A DNA stretch of 64,000 bases from Archangium violaceum Cb vi76. GTDB taxonomy: Bacteria; Myxococcota; Myxococcia; Myxococcales; Myxococcaceae. Shown one piece after another: positions 25,961 to 34,477 of this stretch. The first letter of the stretch is position 1. Each line of letters begins with the position of its first letter. The translations under genes were made by a program, and so were the position numbers. The stretch spans positions 50,240 through 114,239 of the forward strand of contig NZ_JPMI01000075.1 of assembly GCF_000733295.1 (NCBI RefSeq). Direction: 5' to 3'. The notes under the pieces are model-generated. The model was given only the letters and a program-made list of their open reading frames with translations, was not told where the DNA came from and made no database searches.

Positions 25961-26971
25961 TCAGAGGGCCGCGAAGGCACGGTCGCCGTAGAGGGCCCAG
26001 TAGAGGGGCAGACCCATATCCCTGCTGTTCAGGATGCCCTGCGCCGGGTCCAGCCATTCCACGAAGCCAGAGGGGTCATCCATGTAGGTCTCGCTGTAGG
26101 TGGTGTCCTTCAGATCTCCTCCGGTGGCCGAGAGACCGAAGCGGAAGACGTCGTCCGGGAGGAAGTTGCTCCAGAGGTAGTCTTCGAGCAGCGGGAAGTG
26201 GTGGGACAGGAAGGCCGCGGGGCCCGCCTTGCGCCACTCCGGGGGGATGGCATCCCAGGCGGTGACGAGCAGCGCGATGCGGAAGCGCTCGCCGTCCTTC
26301 CGGGGGCGTCGGCCCGGGGGCAACTCGCGCACGTTGCGGATGAACTGAAGCAACTCGATGAGAGGAAGCTCGGCGGGAATGGAGACCGGGTCCGAGGCGG
26401 TGGCGTACGGCGGAGGCGGTGCTTCTTCCAGGTGAATTCGTCCGAAGTAATCAGCGGAGCGGTGCTGCTGCGCCGTCACCGGCGCGGAGGCCGATGAGGC
26501 CCCCGGCTCACGGAGCTGGCGCCAGCGCGTCATGTCATCCGGCATGGGGTGGGAGTGAAGGCGGGGGGGCCGTATGTCACCAGGACGGATCAGCAGCAGG
26601 AAGCCATGGGCGAGTGCGCGCTGCTGCCACTCGGAGGTCCACTCCCGGAGGCGGTCACGGAAGAGACGGTCAACCTCCTCGCCATCGTAGTCTCCCGCGC
26701 GCAGGGTGAAGGCATCGGAGCCGAAAGGCCCGCCTTCCGTGCGCAGCGGAACCACGAGCTCCTGGCGCTCCCCTGCCTTGGTGCGCTGCGGATAGCGGCC
26801 ATGGTGGAGCGGCTCCGCGAGCCGTTGCAGCGCACGGGCATCCGCGTCCAGCCCGGCCATGTGCAGATGCTTGAGCGCCTTCGCCTTGAGCGCGTTGCCG
26901 AGCGCGCCCAGAAAGGTCGACTTTCCGCTGAACTGGGCTCCGAGGAGGGCGATGTTACGCGACATGCTCAT
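25961..26971 (-). CDS. Double-GTPase 1-like (DO-GTPase1)
   Basis: This is a 336-residue P-loop protein. Walker A is GAQFSGKST at 11-19, an acidic switch follows in LRAGDYDGEEVDRLF, and LLVTAWD is a variant of the base-specificity box. It matches the predicted double-GTPase 1 family that accompanies GAP1. The role is inferred to be nucleotide-dependent switching in a conflict system. It overlaps the end of the DO-GTPase2 gene by 17 bases, so both are probably made together. An ATG two codons in is an alternative start. Confidence 0.7.
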   Translation of the reverse strand: MSMSRNIALLGAQFSGKSTFLGALGNALKAKALKHLHMAGLDADARALQRLAEPLHHGRYPQRTKAGERQELVVPLRTEGGPFGSDAFTLRAGDYDGEEVDRLFRDRLREWTSEWQQRALAHGFLLLIRPGDIRPPRLHSHPMPDDMTRWRQLREPGASSASAPVTAQQHRSADYFGRIHLEEAPPPPYATASDPVSIPAELPLIELLQFIRNVRELPPGRRPRKDGERFRIALLVTAWDAIPPEWRKAGPAAFLSHHFPLLEDYLWSNFLPDDVFRFGLSATGGDLKDTTYSETYMDDPSGFVEWLDPAQGILNSRDMGLPLYWALYGDRAFAAL

Positions 26972-28049
26972 CCCTCCAGCGGCGCATGGTGGCGAATCCC
27001 CTGGCGTCTTCGGGAACGGGCACTTCCAGGGGGGGCCAGCGCTCCCGGCTGTCGGCGTGCTTCATGACGTAGGCGAAGGGGTCCAGGATGCCAATGGGCT
27101 GTCCCTGGTTGAGCGCGCAGGGAAAGGCGCTGACGGGGAAGACCTCGATGGGTTGGCCCGCGCGCCGGGCCTCCTCTATCGCGGGCCAGGTGAGCCGGAG
27201 TCTCTTGGCCAGCGCACCCCAGGCTTCGCGATCGGCCCGCTTTTCGGGCGCTGGTGGCTCGACGGATTGGATGATGCGGTCGAACTTGCTGAGCACGAGG
27301 GCGAGCGGGGGACGGGGGTTCACGTCCTGGGTGTGCTCGAGCACGCGCCGGATGAGGATCGCGGTCTGGTCGTCGGTGGCTCCGCCTCCCCGAGCCAGCA
27401 GTGCATTCGCGTCCGCCAGCAGGATGAAGGCATCGCAGCGGCGGATGAAGCTCATGCGCTCGGTGGCGGTCGTATCGACGTACTCGGTCCAGTCCTTCAC
27501 CCACTCGCCTGGGAGATCACTCAGGAGCAGGTCGACATGGCGGTCATCGTGGTCGTCCTGTGGGCGCAGGCCGATGTGTAGGAAGTGGCGCGGCTTGCTC
27601 GTATCCGCTCCAACGGTGGTGTGCGGGACGATGCCCTCCTGCTCCGGTCCGGTCCATTGGCCCGCCTGCTCCATCAACTCTCGCAAGCCGTGCAGGGTCA
27701 GGCTGGAAGCGAACCGGTAGGGGAAGGTGCCGCGTTGCCCGTTGGCGAGCTGGAGGAAGAACGAGGTCATCAGGCACGTCTTCCCGGCGTTGTACGGGCC
27801 GAGCACACCGATGAGCCGGGCCGGCGATCGCCACAGCAGGCGATTGGCTTCGCTCGGATCGAGATGCCGGCCGGACCAGGGCGCGGTCGTGGAGGGCGTG
27901 TCGGCGGCAGTCCTGGTCTCGCGGGCGAGTTCGGGACAGTCCGCGAGCGGCTCGGAGAACTCGGCGATCCTGGCACAGCGTCCACCCTCGGGCAGGGTGC
28001 AATCCGGGTTGCCGCAGCGCAGTGGGCGGATGGGGGAGGGCAGGGGCAT
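26955..28049 (-). CDS. Double-GTPase 2-like (DO-GTPase2) with N-terminal Cys cluster
   Basis: This is a 364-residue protein. Four Cys residues in the first 40 (CGNPDCTLPEGGRC then DCPEL; residues 12, 17, 25, 38) suggest a small zinc ribbon. The GTPase part has GPYNAGKT at 84-91, a Walker B-like LLLSDLPGEW, an FIRRCDAFILLADANAL segment and LVLSKFD in place of NKxD. It matches the double-GTPase 2 family of GAP1 systems. Its ATG overlaps the last base of the GASH-like stop codon (TGATG). Confidence 0.72.
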   Translation of the reverse strand: MPLPSPIRPLRCGNPDCTLPEGGRCARIAEFSEPLADCPELARETRTAADTPSTTAPWSGRHLDPSEANRLLWRSPARLIGVLGPYNAGKTCLMTSFFLQLANGQRGTFPYRFASSLTLHGLRELMEQAGQWTGPEQEGIVPHTTVGADTSKPRHFLHIGLRPQDDHDDRHVDLLLSDLPGEWVKDWTEYVDTTATERMSFIRRCDAFILLADANALLARGGGATDDQTAILIRRVLEHTQDVNPRPPLALVLSKFDRIIQSVEPPAPEKRADREAWGALAKRLRLTWPAIEEARRAGQPIEVFPVSAFPCALNQGQPIGILDPFAYVMKHADSRERWPPLEVPVPEDARGFATMRRWRDEHVA

Positions 28050-29326
28050 CAGTCCTCCTCTTGCTCTTCGTCGTGGTCGTGGAGGTGCCGGTCGAGCAGT
28101 GCCTCGCGGAAGATCCACGCGGCCCAGTCTCCACGGCTGATTGGCGCATCGACGTCGAGGGCGAGGGCTTCACGTGCGCGCTCGCCGATGTCGGAGTCCT
28201 TCCCCTTGGGATTCATGGCCTCCAGGCGGGCCCAGGTGACGGGCAGGCCCAGCGCGTCCTCAGTGGCCAATTCCTTGAGGGTCTCGCTCATGATGAGCGC
28301 GTCCGTTGGTGCGGTGCCGCGGAGCATGAGGATGAGCTCTCCGAGCCAGTCCTTGAGCGGACGCTTCGGTTCGTTCACGTTTCCCTCGAGCTGGTACAGG
28401 GTTTCGACCAGGAAGGAAGCGGCTGGCTCGGAGGGGAGATTGAGCGCGAACTCGGATGCCTCCCATGCCATCCACCACAACCGCTCCGTCGTGTTCTCGA
28501 TGCGGCGGTAAGGGCGGCGGGCGGCTTGCGAGTAGCGGGATTGGCCCCACCACATCAAATCCAATGTCGAGGGCGACCTGCTTGAGGCGTTGTTCAGCGC
28601 TGTTTCGGTCTGATGGGTCAGATTGGCGAGGGCCTTGGAAATTTCTGTGCGGATGGAGTTCGCCCAGGTAACTACGGCGACGAATCCCTGCCTGTTGATT
28701 TTGAAGAGGTCGATGATTTGAGCGCCAACATGGGAAAAAAAGGCGTTCTGCTCTTTGTACTTCGCCAAATGTTGCAGGTTGGGGTCGTTTTCCGGCCAGT
28801 GAATCGCTGGCGCTCCGATGGCTACATCAGGCACATCCAACTGCACGTCATCTGTGCTGTCCCCATCGTCAGTCTGAACCAGAAGCAGTTGGCGCCATGC
28901 ATTGAGCTGCGCCCGCTGACGAGTCCTGCCCTGCATCACATCCCAGGCCGAATCGAACAGGGGCGCGAGCGCGAAGCCACCGCTGTTGAGATCATATGGC
29001 CACGCGGCCAGCAGCATGGCCTGGAGACCGAACATGCCCTGCGCCTCCACGCCCGCGTTGGCCCAGAGGTCGGAAACCTGACGGATGACCGTTTCGACGG
29101 CAGGGTGCTTGTCCACTCCGGACAGCTCCGGGTCCGCGAGCAACAACTGCACCGCGCGGACGACCACCTCGGGCGAATCCTCCCCTTCACGCAGCCACTT
29201 CGCGAGCGGTTCGAGTGCCTTGCCCTGAGCCTGGGCGGTCGCCTCGTCCACCGACGAGAGTCCCCATTCCCGGCGGATCGCATTCAACCGCATCGTCGGC
29301 GTCTTCTCGGAATCCGTCTTCGCCAC
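28049..29326 (-). CDS. GASH-like helical protein
   Basis: This is a 425-residue, almost wholly helical protein. Its opening (RLNAIRREWGLSSVDEATA, VVRAVQLLLADPEL) and closing parts fit the GTPase-associated system helical (GASH) family that is encoded beside double GTPases and GAP1. The sequence from 28560 to 28860 is distinctly lower in GC than its neighbours, which hints at past transfer. It is the first gene of the left operon, with a GTG start preceded by AAAGGAAA. Confidence 0.65.
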   Translation of the reverse strand: MAKTDSEKTPTMRLNAIRREWGLSSVDEATAQAQGKALEPLAKWLREGEDSPEVVVRAVQLLLADPELSGVDKHPAVETVIRQVSDLWANAGVEAQGMFGLQAMLLAAWPYDLNSGGFALAPLFDSAWDVMQGRTRQRAQLNAWRQLLLVQTDDGDSTDDVQLDVPDVAIGAPAIHWPENDPNLQHLAKYKEQNAFFSHVGAQIIDLFKINRQGFVAVVTWANSIRTEISKALANLTHQTETALNNASSRSPSTLDLMWWGQSRYSQAARRPYRRIENTTERLWWMAWEASEFALNLPSEPAASFLVETLYQLEGNVNEPKRPLKDWLGELILMLRGTAPTDALIMSETLKELATEDALGLPVTWARLEAMNPKGKDSDIGERAREALALDVDAPISRGDWAAWIFREALLDRHLHDHDEEQEED

Positions 29327-29437
29327 GCTCGTTTCCTTTCCTCTGGCCCAGGCCGTGGCTATGTTGCGTCCGTCCCACCCGCCTGGGCCGCGAGCACGGC
29401 CTTATAGCACTCGAAGTCTTCCCCGAAGCGGGACTCC
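29327..29437. promoter_or_regulatory. Divergent promoter region of the GTPase system
   Basis: These 111 bases separate the outward-facing left and right operons, so promoters for both must lie here or in the first codons. I see no clear palindrome or consensus boxes. Confidence 0.5.
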
Positions 29438-31507
29438 ATGACCTCCCCCCAGGAGCCCACCGATGCCCTCGATGGCCTCGAACGCACCGCCCAAGAACTC
29501 GCGGTGCACGGTTACGAGGCGGGTGTCTCCTGGGATGATCTCCTGGTCCGGCTCCAGGCGCCTCCCCTCCAGCAATCTCCCTCGTTGCGTCCCGGTGCCG
29601 CGCGCCGCTCGGGGACGGAACTCCAGGCGCTCATCATCGCGCTCCGCGAGAAGTCGTCCTCCAGTGCTCCCCGGGAGGACAGGTCTTTCGTCCGCGCCGG
29701 CTATCTCATCGAGGGGACCCCAGGCCTGCCGGAGCCCAGCGTGCGTCCGGCCCTGGCCGAAGCGCTCGCAGCCCGCCAGCCCGCGCTGGAACTCCGTCAG
29801 CTCTTCCCAGACCTGTGGGCCGTGGACCTGGAGCTCTGGCAGCAGCTCGACTCGCAGGCCGTGAGCCCTCGCACCCTGGCGCTGCTCTGGCTCTCCAGCC
29901 CGGGCCGTCGGCTCGTCCAGGACCTCTCCGTCCTGCCTCACCTGCCGCGCGTCCGCACGTTCGGCGCCAGCGACTTCTCTCCCTCGCGGCTCCACTCCGC
30001 CTCCGGACCGTTCCCCTCCGGCACGTCCGCCCCGTCACCGCGCACTCCCTGGCACGAGCTGCACACCGCCGTTCCCGGCCGCGCCCTCGCGCACTGGCAG
30101 CCCGCGGACGGCAGCGTGCGCTCCGCGTTGCGCATCCTCGGGGGCCAACAGGGGGAGCCGCTCTTCCTGCGCGGCGCCGCACTCGCCTGGCTGTTGGACC
30201 GGGCCGCCGAGCAGCCCAGCTACGAGCTGGAAGGTCTCCAGCGGTCTCTTCGCGACGACCTGTTGCTGGCCTTCATCTCGGGCTTTCCTCCTCCCGAGGA
30301 CGCGTCTCGCCACGCCAGGTCGCGGGACTCCGCCCGTCTTGAGACGGCCTGCTTGCTGCATGCCGCGCGTCTGGTGGAGGACGCGCCGTCCGGGACGGCT
30401 GCGGCCCGAGGCTGGAGCCTCGCCCGCTGGTTGCAATCCTGCACCTTCCGCAGTCCCTTCGTCGGAGGGGACGAGGAGGCCCTCTCCGCGCGTCTCCGGG
30501 CGCTGCTGCCTGCTTCCCCCTCGGACATCCCGAGCCGGGACGACGTGCTCGACCCGAGCCGCTTCAGTGACGAGGGCCAGGGGCTCGACATCGCCGAGCT
30601 GGCGCTCGTCGCTGGAGCCGCCCTTCACTACCGGCCGGATGCGCCCGAGACGCGCGCCAGGCTGCTGCCCACGCCCCTGCCGCTCGTCCAGGCCCTGCGC
30701 CGCGTGGCGGACAGGACGCTCAATCCCGGAGAGCTTCAGGCCGAGGCGCTCCTCGCGCGCTTCCAGGAGGGCTCCCTCCCGCGCGAGCCCACCGGACAGG
30801 GCCATGCCCCCTTGGCCGGGCCGGTGTCCAACGCTCTGGGCTGGGAAGCCCGCCACGTGGCCCCGCCCCTGGTTGCGCGCTGGGTGTTGTCGCACCATCG
30901 CATCTCCTGGCTGGCCAGGGTGTCGGCCAGGGTCCTGGAGGAGTGTCTGGAGCTGTTCCAGCATCAGCCGCCGCGCCATGACTGGCTGGCCCTCGCCGTC
31001 TTCGCCGAGGGGCAGGAACTGGGGCCCGGGGCGCGTGCCCGGGTGGCGGAGGTGTGGCGCGGCGTGCTCCAGGCGACCGGGGGCAGTCTGGGACAGCGCG
31101 GCGAGCTGACCCTGATGGCCATCGGCGTGCTGGATCAGCTCTCGGAGGAGGAGTCCGAGGGGGTGGCCGCGCTGGTGCGCTTCGCGGCCCCGGACTGGAG
31201 GCATCGCGACCTCGAGGCGCTCGCCGAAGCGGCCGAGAAGCAGGGGCGGGTCACGCCCTGGCGCGCGTCCATGGAGGGGTTGTTGAGCATGTGCGCGGAT
31301 AAGTCCGTGGACACGGAGAACCGGTTGCGGGCGGCCCTGCTGGCGCTGCGCCGGGCCTCGAGTTCCTCCCTGCCCGAGCGTGCCGGGTACCTCCAGCGTC
31401 TGGCTTCCCTGGGCGCCCGGGCGCCTTTCATCCAGAACGTCGCGCTGCGGCGCGAGTTGCGCCGGCTCGGACTCGTCTCCGCGCTGGAGTCGAAGGGGGG
31501 ACGGTGA
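29438..31507 (+). CDS. Long helical protein, unknown
   Basis: This is a 689-residue helical protein, rich in Leu, Arg and Ala, with no motif I recognise. It has repeated amphipathic helices (for example ARLETACLLHAARLVED, ARVSARVLEECLELFQ) and no signal peptide. It opens the right operon, and its stop overlaps the GTG start of the ParA-like gene (GTGA), so they are translated together. Given its size and position it may be a scaffold or sensor of the system (inference). Confidence 0.72.
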   Translation: MTSPQEPTDALDGLERTAQELAVHGYEAGVSWDDLLVRLQAPPLQQSPSLRPGAARRSGTELQALIIALREKSSSSAPREDRSFVRAGYLIEGTPGLPEPSVRPALAEALAARQPALELRQLFPDLWAVDLELWQQLDSQAVSPRTLALLWLSSPGRRLVQDLSVLPHLPRVRTFGASDFSPSRLHSASGPFPSGTSAPSPRTPWHELHTAVPGRALAHWQPADGSVRSALRILGGQQGEPLFLRGAALAWLLDRAAEQPSYELEGLQRSLRDDLLLAFISGFPPPEDASRHARSRDSARLETACLLHAARLVEDAPSGTAAARGWSLARWLQSCTFRSPFVGGDEEALSARLRALLPASPSDIPSRDDVLDPSRFSDEGQGLDIAELALVAGAALHYRPDAPETRARLLPTPLPLVQALRRVADRTLNPGELQAEALLARFQEGSLPREPTGQGHAPLAGPVSNALGWEARHVAPPLVARWVLSHHRISWLARVSARVLEECLELFQHQPPRHDWLALAVFAEGQELGPGARARVAEVWRGVLQATGGSLGQRGELTLMAIGVLDQLSEEESEGVAALVRFAAPDWRHRDLEALAEAAEKQGRVTPWRASMEGLLSMCADKSVDTENRLRAALLALRRASSSSLPERAGYLQRLASLGARAPFIQNVALRRELRRLGLVSALESKGGR

Positions 31508-32532
31508 GCGGACTGCTGCGGTGCTACTCGTTCCATTCGGTGAAGGGTGGGGTGGGCAAGTCCACCTTGTCCGTGCTCACGGCGCTCGGGCTGGCGCAGC
31601 GCGGTGCGCAGGTGACGCTCGTGGACATGGATCTCACCGGCACCAGCCTCGCCGACGTGCTGCCCCTGGAAGCACCGGCCTGGGAGGACCTGGAGCCCTC
31701 CGCGGCCCTGGCGCTGCTGCGGCCGCCCACCGGCTTCCTCTCCCATGAGGAGACCCGGGACCGGATGGAGCTGCGCGACGAGCTCGCGAGCGAGGCCATC
31801 GAGCGCGACCCCGAGGGCGCCGAGGCGCTCGTGCCCCGGTGCGTTCCCTTCCTCAATGACTTCCTGCTCTTCGCTACCCCGGATTGGGACGAGCAGCGGG
31901 ACGTGGACATCCGCACCATGCTCTGGCGGATGCAAGGCGTCCCTCACGAGTCGCTGCGCGTGGTGCCCAGCAGCGCATTGCCCTCCGACCTCGACCGGAC
32001 CCTGCCCGTCATCTTCGATGAGAACCACTCGGGTTTCCTCGAGGGGCGGTTGGAGTACCTGCTGGAGGCGCTCGTGCCCGGGCAGGGGGAGGCGGTGGTG
32101 GTCGTGGACACGCCGCCCACCATCCCCGGGCTGTCGCGAGCGGTGTTGAGTCTGGCCCTGCGCCTGTCGCGCGAGCCCAAGCGACCACTGGCCGACGATG
32201 GCTTCATGCCCGAGCGCCTTCGGGCCGCCCGTGTCGAGTGGACGGCCTTCCTGGTGGGGTCCATGGACCTCCAGGACATCCGGGCCGCCAACCGGTGGCT
32301 CTCGCAGGTGGGCGAGGAGGAGCGGCCCCATGTGCGATTCCTCGTCAACCGCATCCAGGAGGGGGACGAGCACCAGCTCCAGGAACTGCTCAAGGATAGG
32401 ATCGGACACGAGCCCAATCCGCTTCTCAATGCCCCCGCCCACGTGAAGGACGACCGCATGCTGCGCTTCTTCCGCTCCGCTGCGGTGCCGGCGATTCCGG
32501 ACTCGGCGCTGGGCTTTCTCGAGGAGGGGTGA
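31504..32532 (+). CDS. ParA/MinD-type P-loop ATPase
   Basis: This is a 342-residue SIMIBI-class ATPase. The deviant Walker A KGGVGKST lies at 14-21 (both signature lysines present), the switch-like LVDMDLTGTSL follows, and the Walker B strand is VVVVDTPPT. There is a C-terminal extension, and an insert after the switch. It is not next to a ParB gene or origin, so a role in positioning or switching within the conflict operon is more likely than chromosome segregation. The start is a GTG overlapping the upstream stop. Confidence 0.85.
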   Translation: MSGLLRCYSFHSVKGGVGKSTLSVLTALGLAQRGAQVTLVDMDLTGTSLADVLPLEAPAWEDLEPSAALALLRPPTGFLSHEETRDRMELRDELASEAIERDPEGAEALVPRCVPFLNDFLLFATPDWDEQRDVDIRTMLWRMQGVPHESLRVVPSSALPSDLDRTLPVIFDENHSGFLEGRLEYLLEALVPGQGEAVVVVDTPPTIPGLSRAVLSLALRLSREPKRPLADDGFMPERLRAARVEWTAFLVGSMDLQDIRAANRWLSQVGEEERPHVRFLVNRIQEGDEHQLQELLKDRIGHEPNPLLNAPAHVKDDRMLRFFRSAAVPAIPDSALGFLEEG

Positions 32533-32538
32533 GGCGCG

Positions 32539-33036
32539 ATGGGGTCATCCCGGCTCATCAGTCACCCCCGGCACCGGGCGCCGCGCCATCTGCCTGGCCC
32601 CGCACGTCCTCGTGGACTGGAGACCCCACCACTCGAGCTGCGCCCGGCGCGTTTCGTGGTGGGCGTGGGAGAGCCGGTCCGCTGGTCGCGCCTGGCCGGG
32701 GCGCATGCCGCTCCCGTCTGTCCCGCCTTCTACCTGGGCCGGGTGGAAGAGGTGATGGAGCACGAGGTGCTGGCCACCGTCTGGGAGCGGCCCAGCGGGC
32801 GCGAGGCCAGCGTCACGCTCTCGGTGCAGGAGCAACTGAAAGGTCAACGGCCCGCTCCCGGCAGCCTGCTGCGGCTATGGACCTGGCTCGAGCTTCCCGG
32901 CGAGGGGGAGCAGGTGCCCCGGCTCGAAGTGGTGGTGGAGTCTTCCCGGCTGGACGCACCCGGGCGGCAGCGGCTGCGTGAGCTCGTGGAAACCCTGAGG
33001 CATGAGGTCTGGGAGCGCGGCGAGCATGATTCCTGA
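32539..33036 (+). CDS. Small hypothetical protein of the right operon
   Basis: This is a 165-residue protein. The first 45 residues are Pro/Arg-rich; the remainder looks like a beta barrel (FYLGRVEEVMEHEVLATVWER, ASVTLSVQEQL, SLLRLWTWLELPG). I do not recognise it. Its end overlaps the metallo-hydrolase start by 11 bases, so it is part of the operon and might control or bind that enzyme. Confidence 0.55.
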   Translation: MGSSRLISHPRHRAPRHLPGPARPRGLETPPLELRPARFVVGVGEPVRWSRLAGAHAAPVCPAFYLGRVEEVMEHEVLATVWERPSGREASVTLSVQEQLKGQRPAPGSLLRLWTWLELPGEGEQVPRLEVVVESSRLDAPGRQRLRELVETLRHEVWERGEHDS

Positions 33037-34276
33037 TGGGAACACGGTGCCGCATCCCACGCAGGTGGATCAGGTACGTCCCGAGCACCTGCCCGATGGG
33101 GCCTTGAGCCTCGTGGTGTTCGGACCCGGGCGTGGCGAGGCCATGGTGGTGATGCTCCCCGATGGTGGGGTGGGTGTCGTGGACGGTTGCCGGGAGCCGT
33201 CCTCGCCGGAGACGGGCCGGGGAGATCCCGTTCGGGAGTTCCTCGCGGCGTTGGAGCAGCGGGCCCGTCTTCGGGGCGCGGATTTCCGGCTGGGCTTCGT
33301 CTGCCTGACACATCCCCATGATGACCACTACGCGGGCCTGGGGCGTCTGCTGGAATCCTATCGCGGTCGGGTCGACGAGGTATGGTCGGTACCGAATGTG
33401 GGGGATCGCTACGCCGAGGCGCTGCGGAGCTTCGTGGAAGTGACGCATGCTGGACGCGAGACGCTCCCGGATGATGCGAAGGTTCGGGGGTTGCAGCGCG
33501 TCCTGGCCGAGTTGGTCGAAGCCTACGAACGGCAGAACTCGCGCTTTCGTCATGTCGGCCAAGGCAAGCGGCTGCTCTCGAAGGTGGTTCAGTCCAAGAA
33601 CCTGGAGCTTTCCGCATGTGGGCCCGCGGACGCGGACGTCAACCACGCGCAGATGGCCCTGGTGGAAGGATTGGAGTCGCTCATCGCGGAGGGCGAGCAT
33701 TCCGCCCGCTTCGATCCCAACGTGACGAGTGGGGCCCTGCTCATCCGCTGGGGGCAGGCGGGGATGCTGCTCGGTGGAGATCTGTTGTGCAAGCACGGGC
33801 GCCACCTGGGCTGGGACGAGGTGTGTGGAGACATCCATCCGCCCATCCAGGTCATCAAGGTGGCCCACCATGCCTCCTTGGAAGCACACCATGAGGAACT
33901 GTGGGCCCGACTGGGGGCGGCCCTCGCCATCGTGACGCCCTTCAAGGATGCCAAGGGCTCGATGCCGCCTCGTCCGGAGCAGGTTGCCCGGCTCGCCCAG
34001 GATGCCGTTGTGGCCATTACCTCCGTGCCCGCATGGCCCCGGCGCGCTGGTGTTCCTCTGGCCATGTATGCCACTCCACGGAGTGCACGCAGTCGCCAGC
34101 GTGTCACTTCCGCGCGGAATGGAGTGCTCTCCTCGATGTCCCCTTCACCGGGCGAGGCAGACACCCACAACGCCGTGGCTGTTTCCCTGGATGCAACCGG
34201 CAAGCTGGTGCGTTTCGTTCTCGCGGGCAAGGCCAACGTCTATGTGCCTCCCGCTCGTGCCAGGGCCAGGCCCTAG
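33026..34276 (+). CDS. Metallo-beta-lactamase-fold hydrolase
   Basis: This is a 416-residue protein. LTHPHDDHYAG (HPHDDH at 96-101) supplies the first metal ligands of the HxHxDH type, GGDLLC the next Asp, and IKVAHHAS the later His, as in ComEC/Rec2-like MBL hydrolases. It has no signal peptide or membrane helix. In GTPase conflict systems an MBL hydrolase can act as effector, so a nuclease or small-molecule hydrolase is a reasonable inference. It ends the operon; a dispersed hairpin repeat follows at 34312. Confidence 0.85.
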   Translation: MIPDGNTVPHPTQVDQVRPEHLPDGALSLVVFGPGRGEAMVVMLPDGGVGVVDGCREPSSPETGRGDPVREFLAALEQRARLRGADFRLGFVCLTHPHDDHYAGLGRLLESYRGRVDEVWSVPNVGDRYAEALRSFVEVTHAGRETLPDDAKVRGLQRVLAELVEAYERQNSRFRHVGQGKRLLSKVVQSKNLELSACGPADADVNHAQMALVEGLESLIAEGEHSARFDPNVTSGALLIRWGQAGMLLGGDLLCKHGRHLGWDEVCGDIHPPIQVIKVAHHASLEAHHEELWARLGAALAIVTPFKDAKGSMPPRPEQVARLAQDAVVAITSVPAWPRRAGVPLAMYATPRSARSRQRVTSARNGVLSSMSPSPGEADTHNAVAVSLDATGKLVRFVLAGKANVYVPPARARARP

Positions 34277-34311
34277 CTGTTGCGCGCGGGTTCTGCTGGC
34301 ATGCGGGTACA

Positions 34312-34344
34312 CCCTCACCCCAGCCCTCTCCCAGGGGGAGAGGG
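34312..34344 (+). repeat. Dispersed hairpin repeat (copy 4)
   Basis: A CCCTCACCCCAG tail is followed by the CCCTCTCCC/GGGAGAGGG stem. It lies after the right operon of the GTPase system and could act as its terminator, although no T-tract follows. Confidence 0.9.
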
Positions 34345-34477
34345 GGCATCCACGGGCACAAACCCCTGAAATCAGGAAATTTTCTGGCTGCCCGGCGCCC
34401 CGCCGGGGGAGTTTGGACGCGATGTGTCTCGACCCCCGGAGGCTGGGGTACGCTGGACCCCTGAATCACCCTTTTCG

